Shown in pieces: positions 49,991 to 58,471 of a stretch of DNA of 64,000 nt. The position numbers and the translations under genes were made by a program. The notes below the pieces were generated by a model. The model saw only the letters and a list, made by a program, of their open reading frames with translations, did no database searches and had not been told where the DNA came from. Origin of the DNA: DATLGB01 sp037724045 (GTDB lineage Bacteria > Actinomycetota > Thermoleophilia > Solirubrobacterales > Solirubrobacteraceae). The DNA is taken from assembly GCA_037724045.1 (NCBI GenBank), contig JBBJOW010000010.1, positions 1 through 64,000 on the forward strand, given 5' to 3'. Each line of letters starts with the position of its first letter. Position 1 is the stretch's first letter.

Positions 49991-51291
49991 TGAGCGAGCT
50001 GCTGCTTCTCGGCACCTCCTACAAGACGGCGCCGCTGGCCCTGCGCGAGCGGATAGCCCTGACGGAGACCGGCATGGAGACGCTGCTGGCCGAAGTCAGG
50101 ACGGTGCCCGACGTGCAGGAGGCGGTCGTGCTCTCGACCTGCAACCGCACCGAGCTCTACCTGGTGGTGGGCGACCCCGTCGAGGCCGAGAGCGCGGTCG
50201 TCGCGTCCCTGGCCCGCCGCGCCGGCCTGCGCCCGACGCAGTTGCTCGAGGGCGTCTACTCCGAGGGCAACTGCGAGGCGGCGCGGCATCTGTACCGGGT
50301 CGCCGGGGGCCTCGAGTCGATGGTCGTCGGCGAGGCCGAGGTCCTGGGGCAGGTCAAGCGCGCTTACGAGCTCGCACTGGCGCGCGGGACCACCGGACCG
50401 CTGACCAACCGCCTCTTCCAGGCGGCGCTGGCCACGGGCAAGCGCATCCGGACCGAGACGGGCATCGGGTCGGGCCGGCAGTCCGTCGCCTCGGTGGCGG
50501 TCGACCTCGCGATCGAGACGCTGGGCGATCTGGCCGACCGCAACGTGCTCATCGTCGGCGCCGGGGAAACCGCGGAGCTGACCGCTCAGGCGCTGCACGA
50601 GCGCGGCGTCTCGACGCTCTTCGTCGCCAACCGCCGCCGGGAGCGCGCGGTCGCGCTGGCGCAGCGCTTCGACGGCGCGACGCTGTCCTTCGACGAGCTG
50701 CCCGGCGCTCTGTTGGCCGCGGACATCGTGGTCGCCTCGACCTCGTCGCCGCACGCGTTGATCGAGGCCGAGGTGCTCGCCGACGTCGTCGCGGATCGCG
50801 GCGGCCGGCCCCTGTTGCTCATCGACCTCGCGGTGCCGCGCGACGTCGAGTCCGCGTGCGGCGGTCTGCCCGGTGTGACGCTCGCCAACGTGGACGACCT
50901 GCACTCTGTCATCGAGCGCCACACCGACGTGCGCCGCTCGGAGGCCGCGCGCGCGGCCTCGATCGTCGAGCAGGAGATCGCAGGCTTCGCGAGCTGGCTC
51001 GGCTCGCTGGAGGTCATGCCGACAATCGCAGCGCTGCGCCGGCACGCGGACGCGATCGTCGCCGCGGTGCTCGAGGAGAACGACCCACGCTGGGAGTCGC
51101 TGTCAGAACGTGACCGGGCACGGATCGAAGCGGTGGCGCGGACCGTCGCCCAGCGGCTGCTGCACGAGCCGACCGTGCGCGTCAAGCAGTCCGACGGCGG
51201 CGCGCGCCACGCGCGCATGCACGTCCTGCGCGAGCTCTTCGGCCTCGACGAGTCGGCGGAGCTCGCCGACGTCGAGGCGCTGCAGCGGTGA
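49990..51291 (+). CDS. hemA: Glutamyl-tRNA reductase
   Basis: First enzyme of the C5 route to 5-aminolevulinate, reducing Glu-tRNA to glutamate-1-semialdehyde. Catalytic Cys51 is in LSTCNRTELY, the substrate motif is SMVVGEAEVLGQVKRAY, the NADPH domain has LIVGAGETAELTAQAL, and the C-terminal dimerisation helix is complete. 433 aa is normal. GTG start shares one base with the upstream TAG (TAGTG). hemL and hemB are not in this window. Confidence 0.95.
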   Translation: MSELLLLGTSYKTAPLALRERIALTETGMETLLAEVRTVPDVQEAVVLSTCNRTELYLVVGDPVEAESAVVASLARRAGLRPTQLLEGVYSEGNCEAARHLYRVAGGLESMVVGEAEVLGQVKRAYELALARGTTGPLTNRLFQAALATGKRIRTETGIGSGRQSVASVAVDLAIETLGDLADRNVLIVGAGETAELTAQALHERGVSTLFVANRRRERAVALAQRFDGATLSFDELPGALLAADIVVASTSSPHALIEAEVLADVVADRGGRPLLLIDLAVPRDVESACGGLPGVTLANVDDLHSVIERHTDVRRSEAARAASIVEQEIAGFASWLGSLEVMPTIAALRRHADAIVAAVLEENDPRWESLSERDRARIEAVARTVAQRLLHEPTVRVKQSDGGARHARMHVLRELFGLDESAELADVEALQR

Positions 51292-52142
51292 AGGTCGGAA
51301 CGCGCGGAAGCGCGCTCGCCCTCGCCCAGGCGGGCTGGGTCGCAGAGCGCGTCGGAGGTGAGCTCGTCACGCTGCGCACGTCGGGGGACACCGGCGGGGG
51401 GGCCGACGACAAGTCGCGCTGGGTCGACACGATCGAGCGCGCGCTCGTCGACGGCGAGATCGACCTGGCCGTGCACTCGGCCAAGGACGTGCCTGGTGAC
51501 CTGGCCGAGGGCACCGAGATCGCCGCGGTGCCGCCGCGGGAGGACCCCCACGACGTGATCGTGGGAACCCTGTCGGCCCATGCGCCCCGGATCGGCACCG
51601 CTTCGCTGCGCCGGGCGGCCCAGCTGCTCGCCTGGCGTGACGACTGCGCGGTGGTGCAGCTGCGGGGCAACGTCGACACGCGCCTGCGCAAGCTCGCTGA
51701 CGGCGAGGTCGACGCGATCGTGCTGGCCGCGGCGGGGCTCAAGCGCCTCGGGCGCCCTGAGGGCGTCCGGCTCGACGCGCCGGTCTTCGTGCCGGCCGCC
51801 GGCCAGGGCGCGCTGGCCCTGCAGGCGCGGGTTGGCGACGTCGCCGTCGCGGCCGCCGTGGCCCCGATCGCCAGCGAGCGGTCCATGGCCTGCCTGACCG
51901 CCGAGCGCGCGGCGGTGCGCATCCTCGGCGCCGACTGCCACACCCCGGTCGGCATCTACGCGGACGGGCACCGCACGCGTGGCTTCGTCGGCGCAATCGA
52001 TGGCTCCGCCTGGATGCTCGACGAGGTCGAGGGGCTCGACGGGGAGCGGCTCGCAGAGCGGATGCTCGCGTCGGGCGCCCGGGAGCTGTTGGAGACCTTG
52101 GCCGTAGGCCAAGGCGGTGGCGAGGGGAGCGAGACCAGATGA
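51288..52142 (+). CDS. hemC: Porphobilinogen deaminase (hydroxymethylbilane synthase)
   Basis: 284 aa; polymerises four porphobilinogens to hydroxymethylbilane. VGTRGSALALAQ opening, HSAKDVPGDLAEG, LRGNVDTRLRKL and the dipyrromethane-attachment Cys217 in GADCHTPVG are all present. GTG overlaps the hemA stop (GTGA). The last residues, VGQGGGEGSETR, are Gly/Ser-rich and encoded by a repeat-like GCGAGGGGAGCGAGACC. Confidence 0.95.
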   Translation: MKVGTRGSALALAQAGWVAERVGGELVTLRTSGDTGGGADDKSRWVDTIERALVDGEIDLAVHSAKDVPGDLAEGTEIAAVPPREDPHDVIVGTLSAHAPRIGTASLRRAAQLLAWRDDCAVVQLRGNVDTRLRKLADGEVDAIVLAAAGLKRLGRPEGVRLDAPVFVPAAGQGALALQARVGDVAVAAAVAPIASERSMACLTAERAAVRILGADCHTPVGIYADGHRTRGFVGAIDGSAWMLDEVEGLDGERLAERMLASGARELLETLAVGQGGGEGSETR

Positions 52143-53608
52143 CCGCCTACCTCGTCGGCGCCGGTCCGGGCGACCCCGGCCTGCTCACGGTCCGCGCGCG
52201 TGACCTCATCGCCCGCGCCGACGTCATCCTCTACGACCTCCTCATCGGCCCGGAGATCCTCGCGGGCGCACGCGACGGCGCCGAGCTGATCTTCGTCGGC
52301 AAGCAGGGCGGCGGCGCGCAGGTTCCGCAGGCCGACACCAACGCGCTGCTCGTCGAGCACGCGCGGGCGGGCCGCGAGGTGGTGCGCCTGAAAGGCGGCG
52401 ACCCGTTCGTGTTCGGCCGCGGCAGCGAGGAGGCGGAGGTGCTGCGCGACGCCGGCGTGCGCTTCGAGATCGTCCCCGGGATCACCGCGGGCATCGCCGC
52501 GCCCGCTTACGCCGGGGTGCCCGTCACCCATCGCAACGTCGCCGCCGGCGTCGCCTTCGTGACCGGCCACCAGGCGCGCTTTCGAGCGGAGCGAGATTGG
52601 TGGGCCGACCTCGACTGGGACGCGCTCGCGCGCTTCCCCGGCACGCTTGTCTTCTACATGGGGGTGCGCGCGCTCGAGCGCATCGCCGAGGAGCTCACCG
52701 CCCACGGCCGGCCGGGGGACGAGCCGGTCGCGATCGTCGAGCGCGGCACGATGGCCGACCAGCGCACGACCCACGCGACCCTGGCCACCGTCGCAGCCCG
52801 GGCGATCGAGGTCGGCGTCAGCGCGCCCGCGGTCACCGTGGTCGGCCCGGTCGCCGCGATCGGTCTCCAGCTGCAGTGGCGTGAGCTGCGCCCGCTGCAC
52901 GGACGGCGCATCGCGGTGACCCGGGCCCGCGCCCAGTCTTCCCCCCTCGCGGCGCGGCTGCGCGACCTCGGCGCCGAGGTGGTCGAGGCACCGGCGATCC
53001 GCACCCGGTCGCTGGAAGCCGAGCTGCCGATGCTCGCCGGCCACGACCTGCTCGTCGTCTCCTCGCCCAACGGGGCAAGCGAGCTCTTCGGTGCGCTCGA
53101 GCGCACCGGCCTCGACGCCCGCGCGCTCGCTGGCCATCGTGTCGCCGCCATGGGGCCGGGGACCGCACGGGCCCTGCGTGCGCACGGCATCTCCGCCGAC
53201 CTCGTGCCCGAGCGCGCGGTCGCCGAGGGCCTGCTCGAAGCGCTCGCCGACGTTCCCGTCGCCTCCGCCCTGCTCCTGCGTGCCCGCGAAGGGCGCGACA
53301 CGCTGCCCGACGGCCTGCGCGCCCGCGGCGTCGCGGTCACCGTCGTCGCGCTCTACGAGACCGTCGCCGAGCCGCTCGAGGAGGAGACGACGCACGCCCT
53401 GGCAGGGGTCGACTGGATCACCTTCACCTCCGCCTCGACCGTCCGCTTCCTCGCCGAGGCCGCCGGCGGCCTGCCCGCCGGTCCCCGCCTCGCGTCCATC
53501 GGCCCGGCGACCTCCGCCGCCCTGCGCGAGCACGGCCGCGAGGCCGACCTCGAAGCCGCCGAGCACACGCCCGACGGCCTCGTGGACGCCCTCGTCAACC
53601 ACGGTTGA
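52139..53608 (+). CDS. Fused uroporphyrinogen-III methyltransferase/synthase (CobA-HemD)
   Basis: 489 aa bifunctional protein. The N-terminal about 245 residues are SUMT/CobA (YLVGAGPGDPGLLTVRA; VRLKGGDPFVFGRGSEEAE; GITAGIAAPAYAGVPVTHR), methylating uroporphyrinogen III to precorrin-2. Residues about 250-489 are HemD (GRRIAVTRARAQSSPLAARL...; WITFTSASTVRFLAEA), closing hydroxymethylbilane to uroporphyrinogen III. The fusion is common in actinobacteria. ATGA overlap with hemC. The first operator palindrome of the next unit covers its stop codon. Confidence 0.93.
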   Translation: MTAYLVGAGPGDPGLLTVRARDLIARADVILYDLLIGPEILAGARDGAELIFVGKQGGGAQVPQADTNALLVEHARAGREVVRLKGGDPFVFGRGSEEAEVLRDAGVRFEIVPGITAGIAAPAYAGVPVTHRNVAAGVAFVTGHQARFRAERDWWADLDWDALARFPGTLVFYMGVRALERIAEELTAHGRPGDEPVAIVERGTMADQRTTHATLATVAARAIEVGVSAPAVTVVGPVAAIGLQLQWRELRPLHGRRIAVTRARAQSSPLAARLRDLGAEVVEAPAIRTRSLEAELPMLAGHDLLVVSSPNGASELFGALERTGLDARALAGHRVAAMGPGTARALRAHGISADLVPERAVAEGLLEALADVPVASALLLRAREGRDTLPDGLRARGVAVTVVALYETVAEPLEEETTHALAGVDWITFTSASTVRFLAEAAGGLPAGPRLASIGPATSAALREHGREADLEAAEHTPDGLVDALVNHG

Positions 53609-53638
53609 CAACACCGGCCATCGTCAACTAAGGTTGAC
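53594..53638 (+). promoter_or_regulatory. Twin palindromic operators over the HTH/Clp-N promoter
   Basis: GTCAACCACGGTTGAC (53594-53609) and GTCAACTAAGGTTGAC (53623-53638) share the palindrome GTCAAC-N4-GTTGAC and start 29 bp apart. The second contains the apparent -10 TAAGGT (53629-53634), 7 bases before the ATG at 53642. The arrangement fits cooperative repression, most simply by the HTH protein encoded next. Confidence 0.72.
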
Positions 53639-53641
53639 GAC

Positions 53642-53842
53642 ATGGTGGAGACCCCCCCGAGCGACCCGGAGGATGCCCTGGCGTCGGTGGTCGCGCTGCG
53701 CAAGCTCGCCGAGCGCGTCGAGGACGATGCGGTCGCCCGTGCCGTCGGCGCGGGGTGGAGCTGGGCGCAGGTTGCCGAGGCCCTTGGCGTCACCAAGCAG
53801 GCGGCCCACAAGAAGCACGCAAGTCGACTGAGAGGAGCGTGA
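53642..53842 (+). CDS. Small HTH DNA-binding protein, 66 aa
   Basis: A minimal helix-turn-helix protein: helices ALASVVALRKLAERVED and an HTH of the homeodomain/sigma-region type, GWSWAQVAEALGVTKQAAHKKH. No effector domain is present. It is coupled (TGATG) to a Clp N-domain protein, an association seen in other actinobacteria. Twin palindromes over its promoter suggest autoregulation. Start ATG 53642, apparently leaderless. Confidence 0.82.
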   Translation: MVETPPSDPEDALASVVALRKLAERVEDDAVARAVGAGWSWAQVAEALGVTKQAAHKKHASRLRGA

Positions 53843-54261
53843 TGTTCGAGCGATTCACCAGCGAGGCGCGGGCGGCTGTGCAGCGCGCAGACGACGAGGC
53901 CCGCGCGCTGGGCTCGCGCACGGTCGAGGCGGAGCACCTGCTGCTCGCGGTCAGCGACACCGTCGGCGTGGACCATGACGACCTGGTCGAAGCCCTCGAG
54001 GCCGAGCTCGCCGCGAGCCTGTCCACCGTCGGGGTGCGCGCCGAGGCTCCGTCGCCGCGCCCCAACGGCGTGAAGCCCAAGTTCGGTACTTCCGCGAAGG
54101 TCGCCCTGCACGGCGCGCTGGCGAACGCCATGGAGATCCGCGACCGGCGCATCGGTCCCGAGCACATCGCGCGCGGCGTGCTGATGGCCGAGTACGGGAC
54201 GGTGCCGCGCACGCTCGATCGTGCCGGCATCGACCGGTTCGCGCTGCTGCACCGCCGGTGA
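53842..54261 (+). CDS. Stand-alone Clp N-terminal (Clp-R) domain protein
   Basis: 139 aa with two Clp-N repeats: FERFTSEARAAVQRADDEARALGSRTVEAEHLLLAV and the second half SAKVALHGALANAMEIRDRRIGPEHIARGVL. No AAA module follows, so it cannot unfold proteins; it may act as an adaptor or decoy for ClpC, or sense damaged proteins for the HTH partner. ATG shares a base with the HTH stop. Confidence 0.87.
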   Translation: MFERFTSEARAAVQRADDEARALGSRTVEAEHLLLAVSDTVGVDHDDLVEALEAELAASLSTVGVRAEAPSPRPNGVKPKFGTSAKVALHGALANAMEIRDRRIGPEHIARGVLMAEYGTVPRTLDRAGIDRFALLHRR

Positions 54262-54914
54262 TCGGCCGGCCGCGCCTGCACCTGCGCTCCGTCGGCTCGA
54301 CGAACGAGCGCGCGCGGGAGCTGGCGGCGGCCGGCGCGCCCCACGGCGCCCTGGTCACCGCCGGCGAGCAGACGTCGGGCCGCGGACGCCAGGGCCGGTC
54401 GTGGGCGGTGCCACCCGGTCGCGCACTCGCAGCGTCCGTCGTCCTGCGCGACCACGACGCGCTGCTGTCCCTCCGGGCGGGGCTGGCGGTCGCCGACATC
54501 GCCGGCCCCGGCGCACGGGTGAAGTGGCCCAACGACGTGCTCGTCGAAGGGCGCAAGGTCGCCGGCGTGCTCGTCGAGGGGCGCCCGCAGGAGGGCTGGG
54601 CAGTCTGCGGGATCGGCGTCAACGTCGCGGTGCGCGAGGAGGACCTCCCGCCAGAGCTGCGGGTCACGGCAGGCGGCCTCGGCCGCGAGCCTGCCGACCT
54701 CGAGCCGATCCTGCACGAGCTGCTCGCCGCGCTGGAAGCCCGGCTGCGCGAGCCGGCGGCGGCCACGGTGACCGCCCTGCGAGTCCGCGACGCGTTGCGT
54801 GGCAACCCGGTTCGGTGGTCCGGCGGCTTCGGCGTCGCCGGCGGCATCGACGACCAAGGGCGGCTGATGGTGGGGACCGAGCGCCTCGACTCCGGCGAGG
54901 TCCATCTAATCTGA
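54258..54914 (+). CDS. birA: Biotin--[acetyl-CoA-carboxylase] ligase
   Basis: 218-aa biotin protein ligase lacking the HTH regulatory domain of E. coli BirA. Conserved: STNERARELA, the adenylate-binding SGRGRQGRSW near 40-49, KWPNDVLVEGRKVAGVLVE and IGVNV. A short C-terminal SH3-like domain is present (GGIDDQGRLMV). GTG overlaps the Clp-N gene stop (GTGA). Confidence 0.93.
   Translation: MIGRPRLHLRSVGSTNERARELAAAGAPHGALVTAGEQTSGRGRQGRSWAVPPGRALAASVVLRDHDALLSLRAGLAVADIAGPGARVKWPNDVLVEGRKVAGVLVEGRPQEGWAVCGIGVNVAVREEDLPPELRVTAGGLGREPADLEPILHELLAALEARLREPAAATVTALRVRDALRGNPVRWSGGFGVAGGIDDQGRLMVGTERLDSGEVHLI
54907..54912 (+). promoter_or_regulatory. -10 box before the PqqD-like gene
   Basis: TAATCT overlaps the birA stop and stands 9 bases before the GTG at 54922, so the gene may have its own leaderless transcript as well as read-through from birA. 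Confidence 0.4.
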
Positions 54915-54921
54915 AGGTCGC

Positions 54922-55200
54922 GTGGCGGACCTCCCGAGCGGCCGGATCACCATTCCCGACGGCGTCGTGCGCCGCTCGTTCGGCGACGACAAGGTGCTGC
55001 TCAATCTCGCGACGGGCCACTACCACGGCCTCAACGCGACTGGCGGGTACATGGTCGGGCTGCTCGAGCACACCGGCGACGCGGAGGAGACCGCGCGGCG
55101 GACTGCCAACGAGCTCGGGGTCGCGCACGAGCGCGCACGTGCAGATCTCGCGGATCTCCTCGCCGCGCTCGAGCAGCGCGGGCTGATCCAGGTCGACTAG
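54922..55200 (+). CDS. PqqD-family peptide-chaperone-like protein
   Basis: 92 aa, winged-helix PqqD (RiPP recognition element) fold: VVRRSFGDDKVLLNLATGHYHGLNATGGYMVGLL, then a helical tail EERARADLADLLAALEQRGLI-like ending. PqqD proteins bind leader peptides for radical-SAM or other maturases, but no such enzyme or precursor is seen here, so it is an orphan. The stop is in CTAG shared with the convergent helicase gene. Confidence 0.75.
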   Translation: MADLPSGRITIPDGVVRRSFGDDKVLLNLATGHYHGLNATGGYMVGLLEHTGDAEETARRTANELGVAHERARADLADLLAALEQRGLIQVD

Positions 55201-57749
55201 GCGGCTTCGGCCGCGTCCGAGGCGTCGGCCTTGGGCGCCGGGCGCTTGCGGGGGGCGCGCTTGCGCTTGGGCCTGGGCTTCGGCGCGCCCTCGGTGGGGT
55301 TTGCCGCGCGGTCGGGATCGGCGTCGACCGTGGTCGTCGCGGTGCCCTCCTCGACCGGTGCGGCGTCGCCCCCGGACCCCTTGCGCTTCTTGGACCGGCG
55401 GCGCTTGCTCTTGCCGCCGCTCTTGGGGAGATTGCGCAGCAGCTCGCGAGCGAGCGCGCTCGGCTTGCGCGACATGCGCATGCGCGCGCCGTTGATGGCC
55501 TCGCCGGCCTCGGCGGTGTGTGGCAGGGCGGCAGCGAGCAGGGCGGCGGCGAGGCGGCGGTCGTGCTGGCGCGCGGCCTGCACCAGGCGCCGCGCGTTGC
55601 GCGCGTGGGCGCCCCCGGAGGAGTTCACGAGCAGGCCGAGCAGCCGCTTGGTCTCGGGCCAGCGCTGGACGGCGTACTCCTCGTGCATGTCGCGCGTGTA
55701 CTCGGCACAGCGCCAGATCCAGTTGTTCGCCTGATCGCGCCGCCCGAGCTTGCCCTCGGCAAGCGCGAGCAGGAGGACCTTCACGCCCTCGCGCTTCTCC
55801 TCGCGCGGCCAGCCGCCGACGGTCTCCACGGCGACGTCGAAGGCCTCGTCGTCCTTGGACGCGGCGATCTCCTGGAGCGCGCGGACGCGCAGTTGCGGGT
55901 TCTTGTTGCGATGCAGCGCGGTGAGCAGGAAGGTGCGCTTGAGCTCGCCCTGCTGGTCGAAGTGCAGCATCGCCCGCGCGCGACGCCAGCCCGTCGGGGC
56001 GACGCGGGCGCCGGCCAGCGCGGCCCACTGGATCTGCTCGCCGTAGTCGAGGTGCTCGACGGCGATCCGCCACAGCTCGCGCTCGAAGACCTCGATGCTG
56101 CGGTTCTCCTCGGCGGTCACCGGAAGCACCCGGCGCTCGACGCGCAGCCGGCGGCCGCGGCCGCGCCGGACGGGCCCGACCACGATCGCGCCGCCGCGGT
56201 AGACGTCGCGGTCCAGCAGCGAGTGCAGCGTCACCACGGGGTCGTCGTGCTTGGTCGCCGGGTGGACGAAGTCGATGACGATGCCCGCCTCCTTGCCCGG
56301 GTGACGGCGGGTGACGCGGCCGACGCGCTGCTGGTAGATGCGCCGCGAGGCGGTCGGCGCAAGATGCATGCAGACGGTCGCGCGCGGTGAGTTCCACCCC
56401 TCGGCGAGCAGCTGGGCGTTGACCAGCACGTCGACCTCGCCGCGCTCGTAGGCGGCGAGGATCTCGGCGAGCTCGCGCTTGGGCGTCTCCCCCGACACAC
56501 CCTGTGCCTTCATACCCAGCTCGCGGAAGGCGGCGGCGACGTTCATGGCGTGGCGCACGCCGGCGGCGTAGACGACGCCGGGAACGCCGTTGAAGCGCGT
56601 CTTGTAGAGGTCGGCGACCGCGAGGTTGAAGGGCAGCTGGTCGAGCAGCTCGGCCAGCATCTCCTGGTCGAACTCGACGTCGACGTCGCCCCGGCGCAGC
56701 GGCACCTTGGCGATGTTGCGCACGCCGGTGCCGGGCGGGATGCGCACGCAGCGCAGCGGGGAGATCACGCCGCGCCGCGCCGCCTGGGCGAGGTCGAACC
56801 GCGACGTCTGCGTCGGGAAGAGGTCGGCGACGTGGCGGGCGATGAGCGCGCCCGTGGCGGTCATGCCGACGAACACCGGCTCGTCCCAGCGGCGGATCGC
56901 GGCCGACGTCTTCTCGCCGAGTGCGGTGTGCGCCTCGTCGCAGATGACGATCGAGTAGGCGTCGGAGACGTCGCCTGCGTGACGGACGTACCACTGGTAG
57001 GTCTCGACGGTGACCGGGCCGATCGAGGAGTCCTGGCCGCGCAGCAGCGGGCCGTGGATGCGGTCGCGGTAGCCGCGGTCGCGCAACTCGCCGAGGAACT
57101 GGTCGACGAGATTGCGGCGGTGGGTCAGGATGAGGACGCCGCCGGTGCGCGACGCCTCGACGAAGCCGAGCGCGGCGACGGTCTTGCCGGCGCCCGTGGC
57201 GTGCTCGAACCAGAAGCGCTTGCCGGCGTTGGGGTCGTCGGGGGCTTCGGTGATCTCCTCGTCGCCGTCGGTCTCCGCGGAGGAGGCGTCCTCGTCCCAG
57301 TCCTGCGGCTCCTCGTCCTCGTCCTCATCCTCGTCGTCGTCTACGTCGTCGTCCGGCGGAAGGTCGTCGGCGGGCGGCGCGGGGACGGCGATCGGCGTGG
57401 TGGCCGCTTCGGCGAGCAGCGCGGTCAGCGTGCCCGAGAGCGCGTCGACCTGATGGGCGGAGAGGACGGTGCCGTCGACGAGCGTGGGCTCCTCGTCGTC
57501 GAGGATCCGCTCCAGGCCGAGCAGCAGCGACCAGGTGCGGCGCCACTGGAGCGACGGGCGCGTCTCGCCCGCCTCGATCTCGGCCAGCGCGGCGTCGAAG
57601 CCCTCTCGCCGCGCCGTTCCCGGGGCGAGGGCCTTCGCGATGTCCTCCCCTTCGAGCACGAAGGGTTCACGGGTGAACTTCTGCACCCGCTCCAAGTCGC
57701 CCGAAGGCGCGGACGCGGCCGCTGCGGCCGCTTTCGTCAGATCAGCCAT
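55197..57749 (-). CDS. DEAD/DEAH-box helicase with acidic and basic extensions
   Basis: 850-aa superfamily 2 helicase of the type III restriction/UvrB-like class. Motif I is EHATGAGKTVAALGF (about 185), Ia THRRNLVDQF, II ICDEAHTALG, III GMTATGALI, and the second RecA domain has VLVNAQLLAEGWNSPRA and motif VI QQRVGRVTRRH. Before motif I lies an Asp/Glu stretch (DDDVDDDEDEDEDEEP), and the C-terminus is a Lys/Arg/Pro tail. No nuclease domain or methylase partner is present, so a role in DNA repair or RNA handling rather than restriction is more likely. ATG at 57749. Confidence 0.85.
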   Translation of the reverse strand: MADLTKAAAAAASAPSGDLERVQKFTREPFVLEGEDIAKALAPGTARREGFDAALAEIEAGETRPSLQWRRTWSLLLGLERILDDEEPTLVDGTVLSAHQVDALSGTLTALLAEAATTPIAVPAPPADDLPPDDDVDDDEDEDEDEEPQDWDEDASSAETDGDEEITEAPDDPNAGKRFWFEHATGAGKTVAALGFVEASRTGGVLILTHRRNLVDQFLGELRDRGYRDRIHGPLLRGQDSSIGPVTVETYQWYVRHAGDVSDAYSIVICDEAHTALGEKTSAAIRRWDEPVFVGMTATGALIARHVADLFPTQTSRFDLAQAARRGVISPLRCVRIPPGTGVRNIAKVPLRRGDVDVEFDQEMLAELLDQLPFNLAVADLYKTRFNGVPGVVYAAGVRHAMNVAAAFRELGMKAQGVSGETPKRELAEILAAYERGEVDVLVNAQLLAEGWNSPRATVCMHLAPTASRRIYQQRVGRVTRRHPGKEAGIVIDFVHPATKHDDPVVTLHSLLDRDVYRGGAIVVGPVRRGRGRRLRVERRVLPVTAEENRSIEVFERELWRIAVEHLDYGEQIQWAALAGARVAPTGWRRARAMLHFDQQGELKRTFLLTALHRNKNPQLRVRALQEIAASKDDEAFDVAVETVGGWPREEKREGVKVLLLALAEGKLGRRDQANNWIWRCAEYTRDMHEEYAVQRWPETKRLLGLLVNSSGGAHARNARRLVQAARQHDRRLAAALLAAALPHTAEAGEAINGARMRMSRKPSALARELLRNLPKSGGKSKRRRSKKRKGSGGDAAPVEEGTATTTVDADPDRAANPTEGAPKPRPKRKRAPRKRPAPKADASDAAEAA

Positions 57750-57870
57750 GGAGGCTTGTGAATCAGGTTCGCGACGCTGCGCGGACGTGCGCGGCATCGG
57801 GGAAGGCACACGGCATGGGCAACAGCCAGCACGAACGTGTGCGCACCCCTATTGAAGCAGATCGGCGACC

Positions 57871-57876
57871 TACCCT
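57871..57876 (+). promoter_or_regulatory. Leaderless -10 box
   Basis: TACCCT stands 7 bases before the ATG at 57884. It heads a run of five co-directional genes (57884-61182). Confidence 0.5.
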
Positions 57877-57883
57877 GAAGGGC

Positions 57884-58471
57884 ATGCGCCGCGCCGTCTG
57901 GTTCCTCGCAGCCGTTGCCATCGCGGTCGTCGTCGCGATCGGGCTCCTGCAGGCGTCCGGCGATGCGCCGCAGACGCCGAAGGCGAGCTTCGACGCCAAT
58001 ACCGCCCTTGCGCAGCTCGAAGGCGCTCCCGCCCCGCTCGCCGCGCTGCACGTGCGCGCGAACGAGCTCGTCGACGGCGGGGTCGGCGCCTTCGAGGCGC
58101 AACTGAAGAAGCTGCGCGGCTACCCCGTGGTGATCAGCAAGTGGGGCTCGTGGTGCGGACCGTGCCGCGCCGAGTTCCCGGTCTTCCAGCGCGTGGCTGC
58201 ACGGAAGGGCAAGAGCGTGGCCTTCCTGGGCATCAACGGGCAGGATCCGACCGACGAAGCGGAGGCGTTTCTGGCCGAGTTCCCCCTGAGCTTTCCGTCC
58301 TACGTGGACAAGGGCGGGGGCGAGCCGGTCGCAACCGCGGTCGACGCCGCCGGGCCGTTCCCGATCACGATCTTCGTGGACCGCAAGGGCGAGATCGAGA
58401 TCGTGCTCGCCAAGCCCTACGGAACGGTGGCCGAGCTCGAGGCCGACATCAAGCTGTACCTGCGTGCCTGA
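57884..58471 (+). CDS. Membrane-anchored thioredoxin-like (TlpA/ResA-type) protein
   Basis: 195 aa. An N-terminal anchor (about 4-23, AVWFLAAVAIAVVVAIGLLQ) places a thioredoxin domain outside the membrane. The redox motif is WCGPC in ISKWGSWCGPCRAEFPVF (about 90), with cis-Pro region GPFPITIFVDRKGEI. It probably reduces or isomerises disulfides, perhaps apocytochrome c, given the ccm genes in the same window. ATG at 57884. Confidence 0.88.
   Translation: MRRAVWFLAAVAIAVVVAIGLLQASGDAPQTPKASFDANTALAQLEGAPAPLAALHVRANELVDGGVGAFEAQLKKLRGYPVVISKWGSWCGPCRAEFPVFQRVAARKGKSVAFLGINGQDPTDEAEAFLAEFPLSFPSYVDKGGGEPVATAVDAAGPFPITIFVDRKGEIEIVLAKPYGTVAELEADIKLYLRA

Noticed and set aside
55197..57749. Type III restriction enzyme or defence helicase
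   Set aside because: There is no nuclease domain and no methyltransferase partner, and the neighbours are housekeeping genes.
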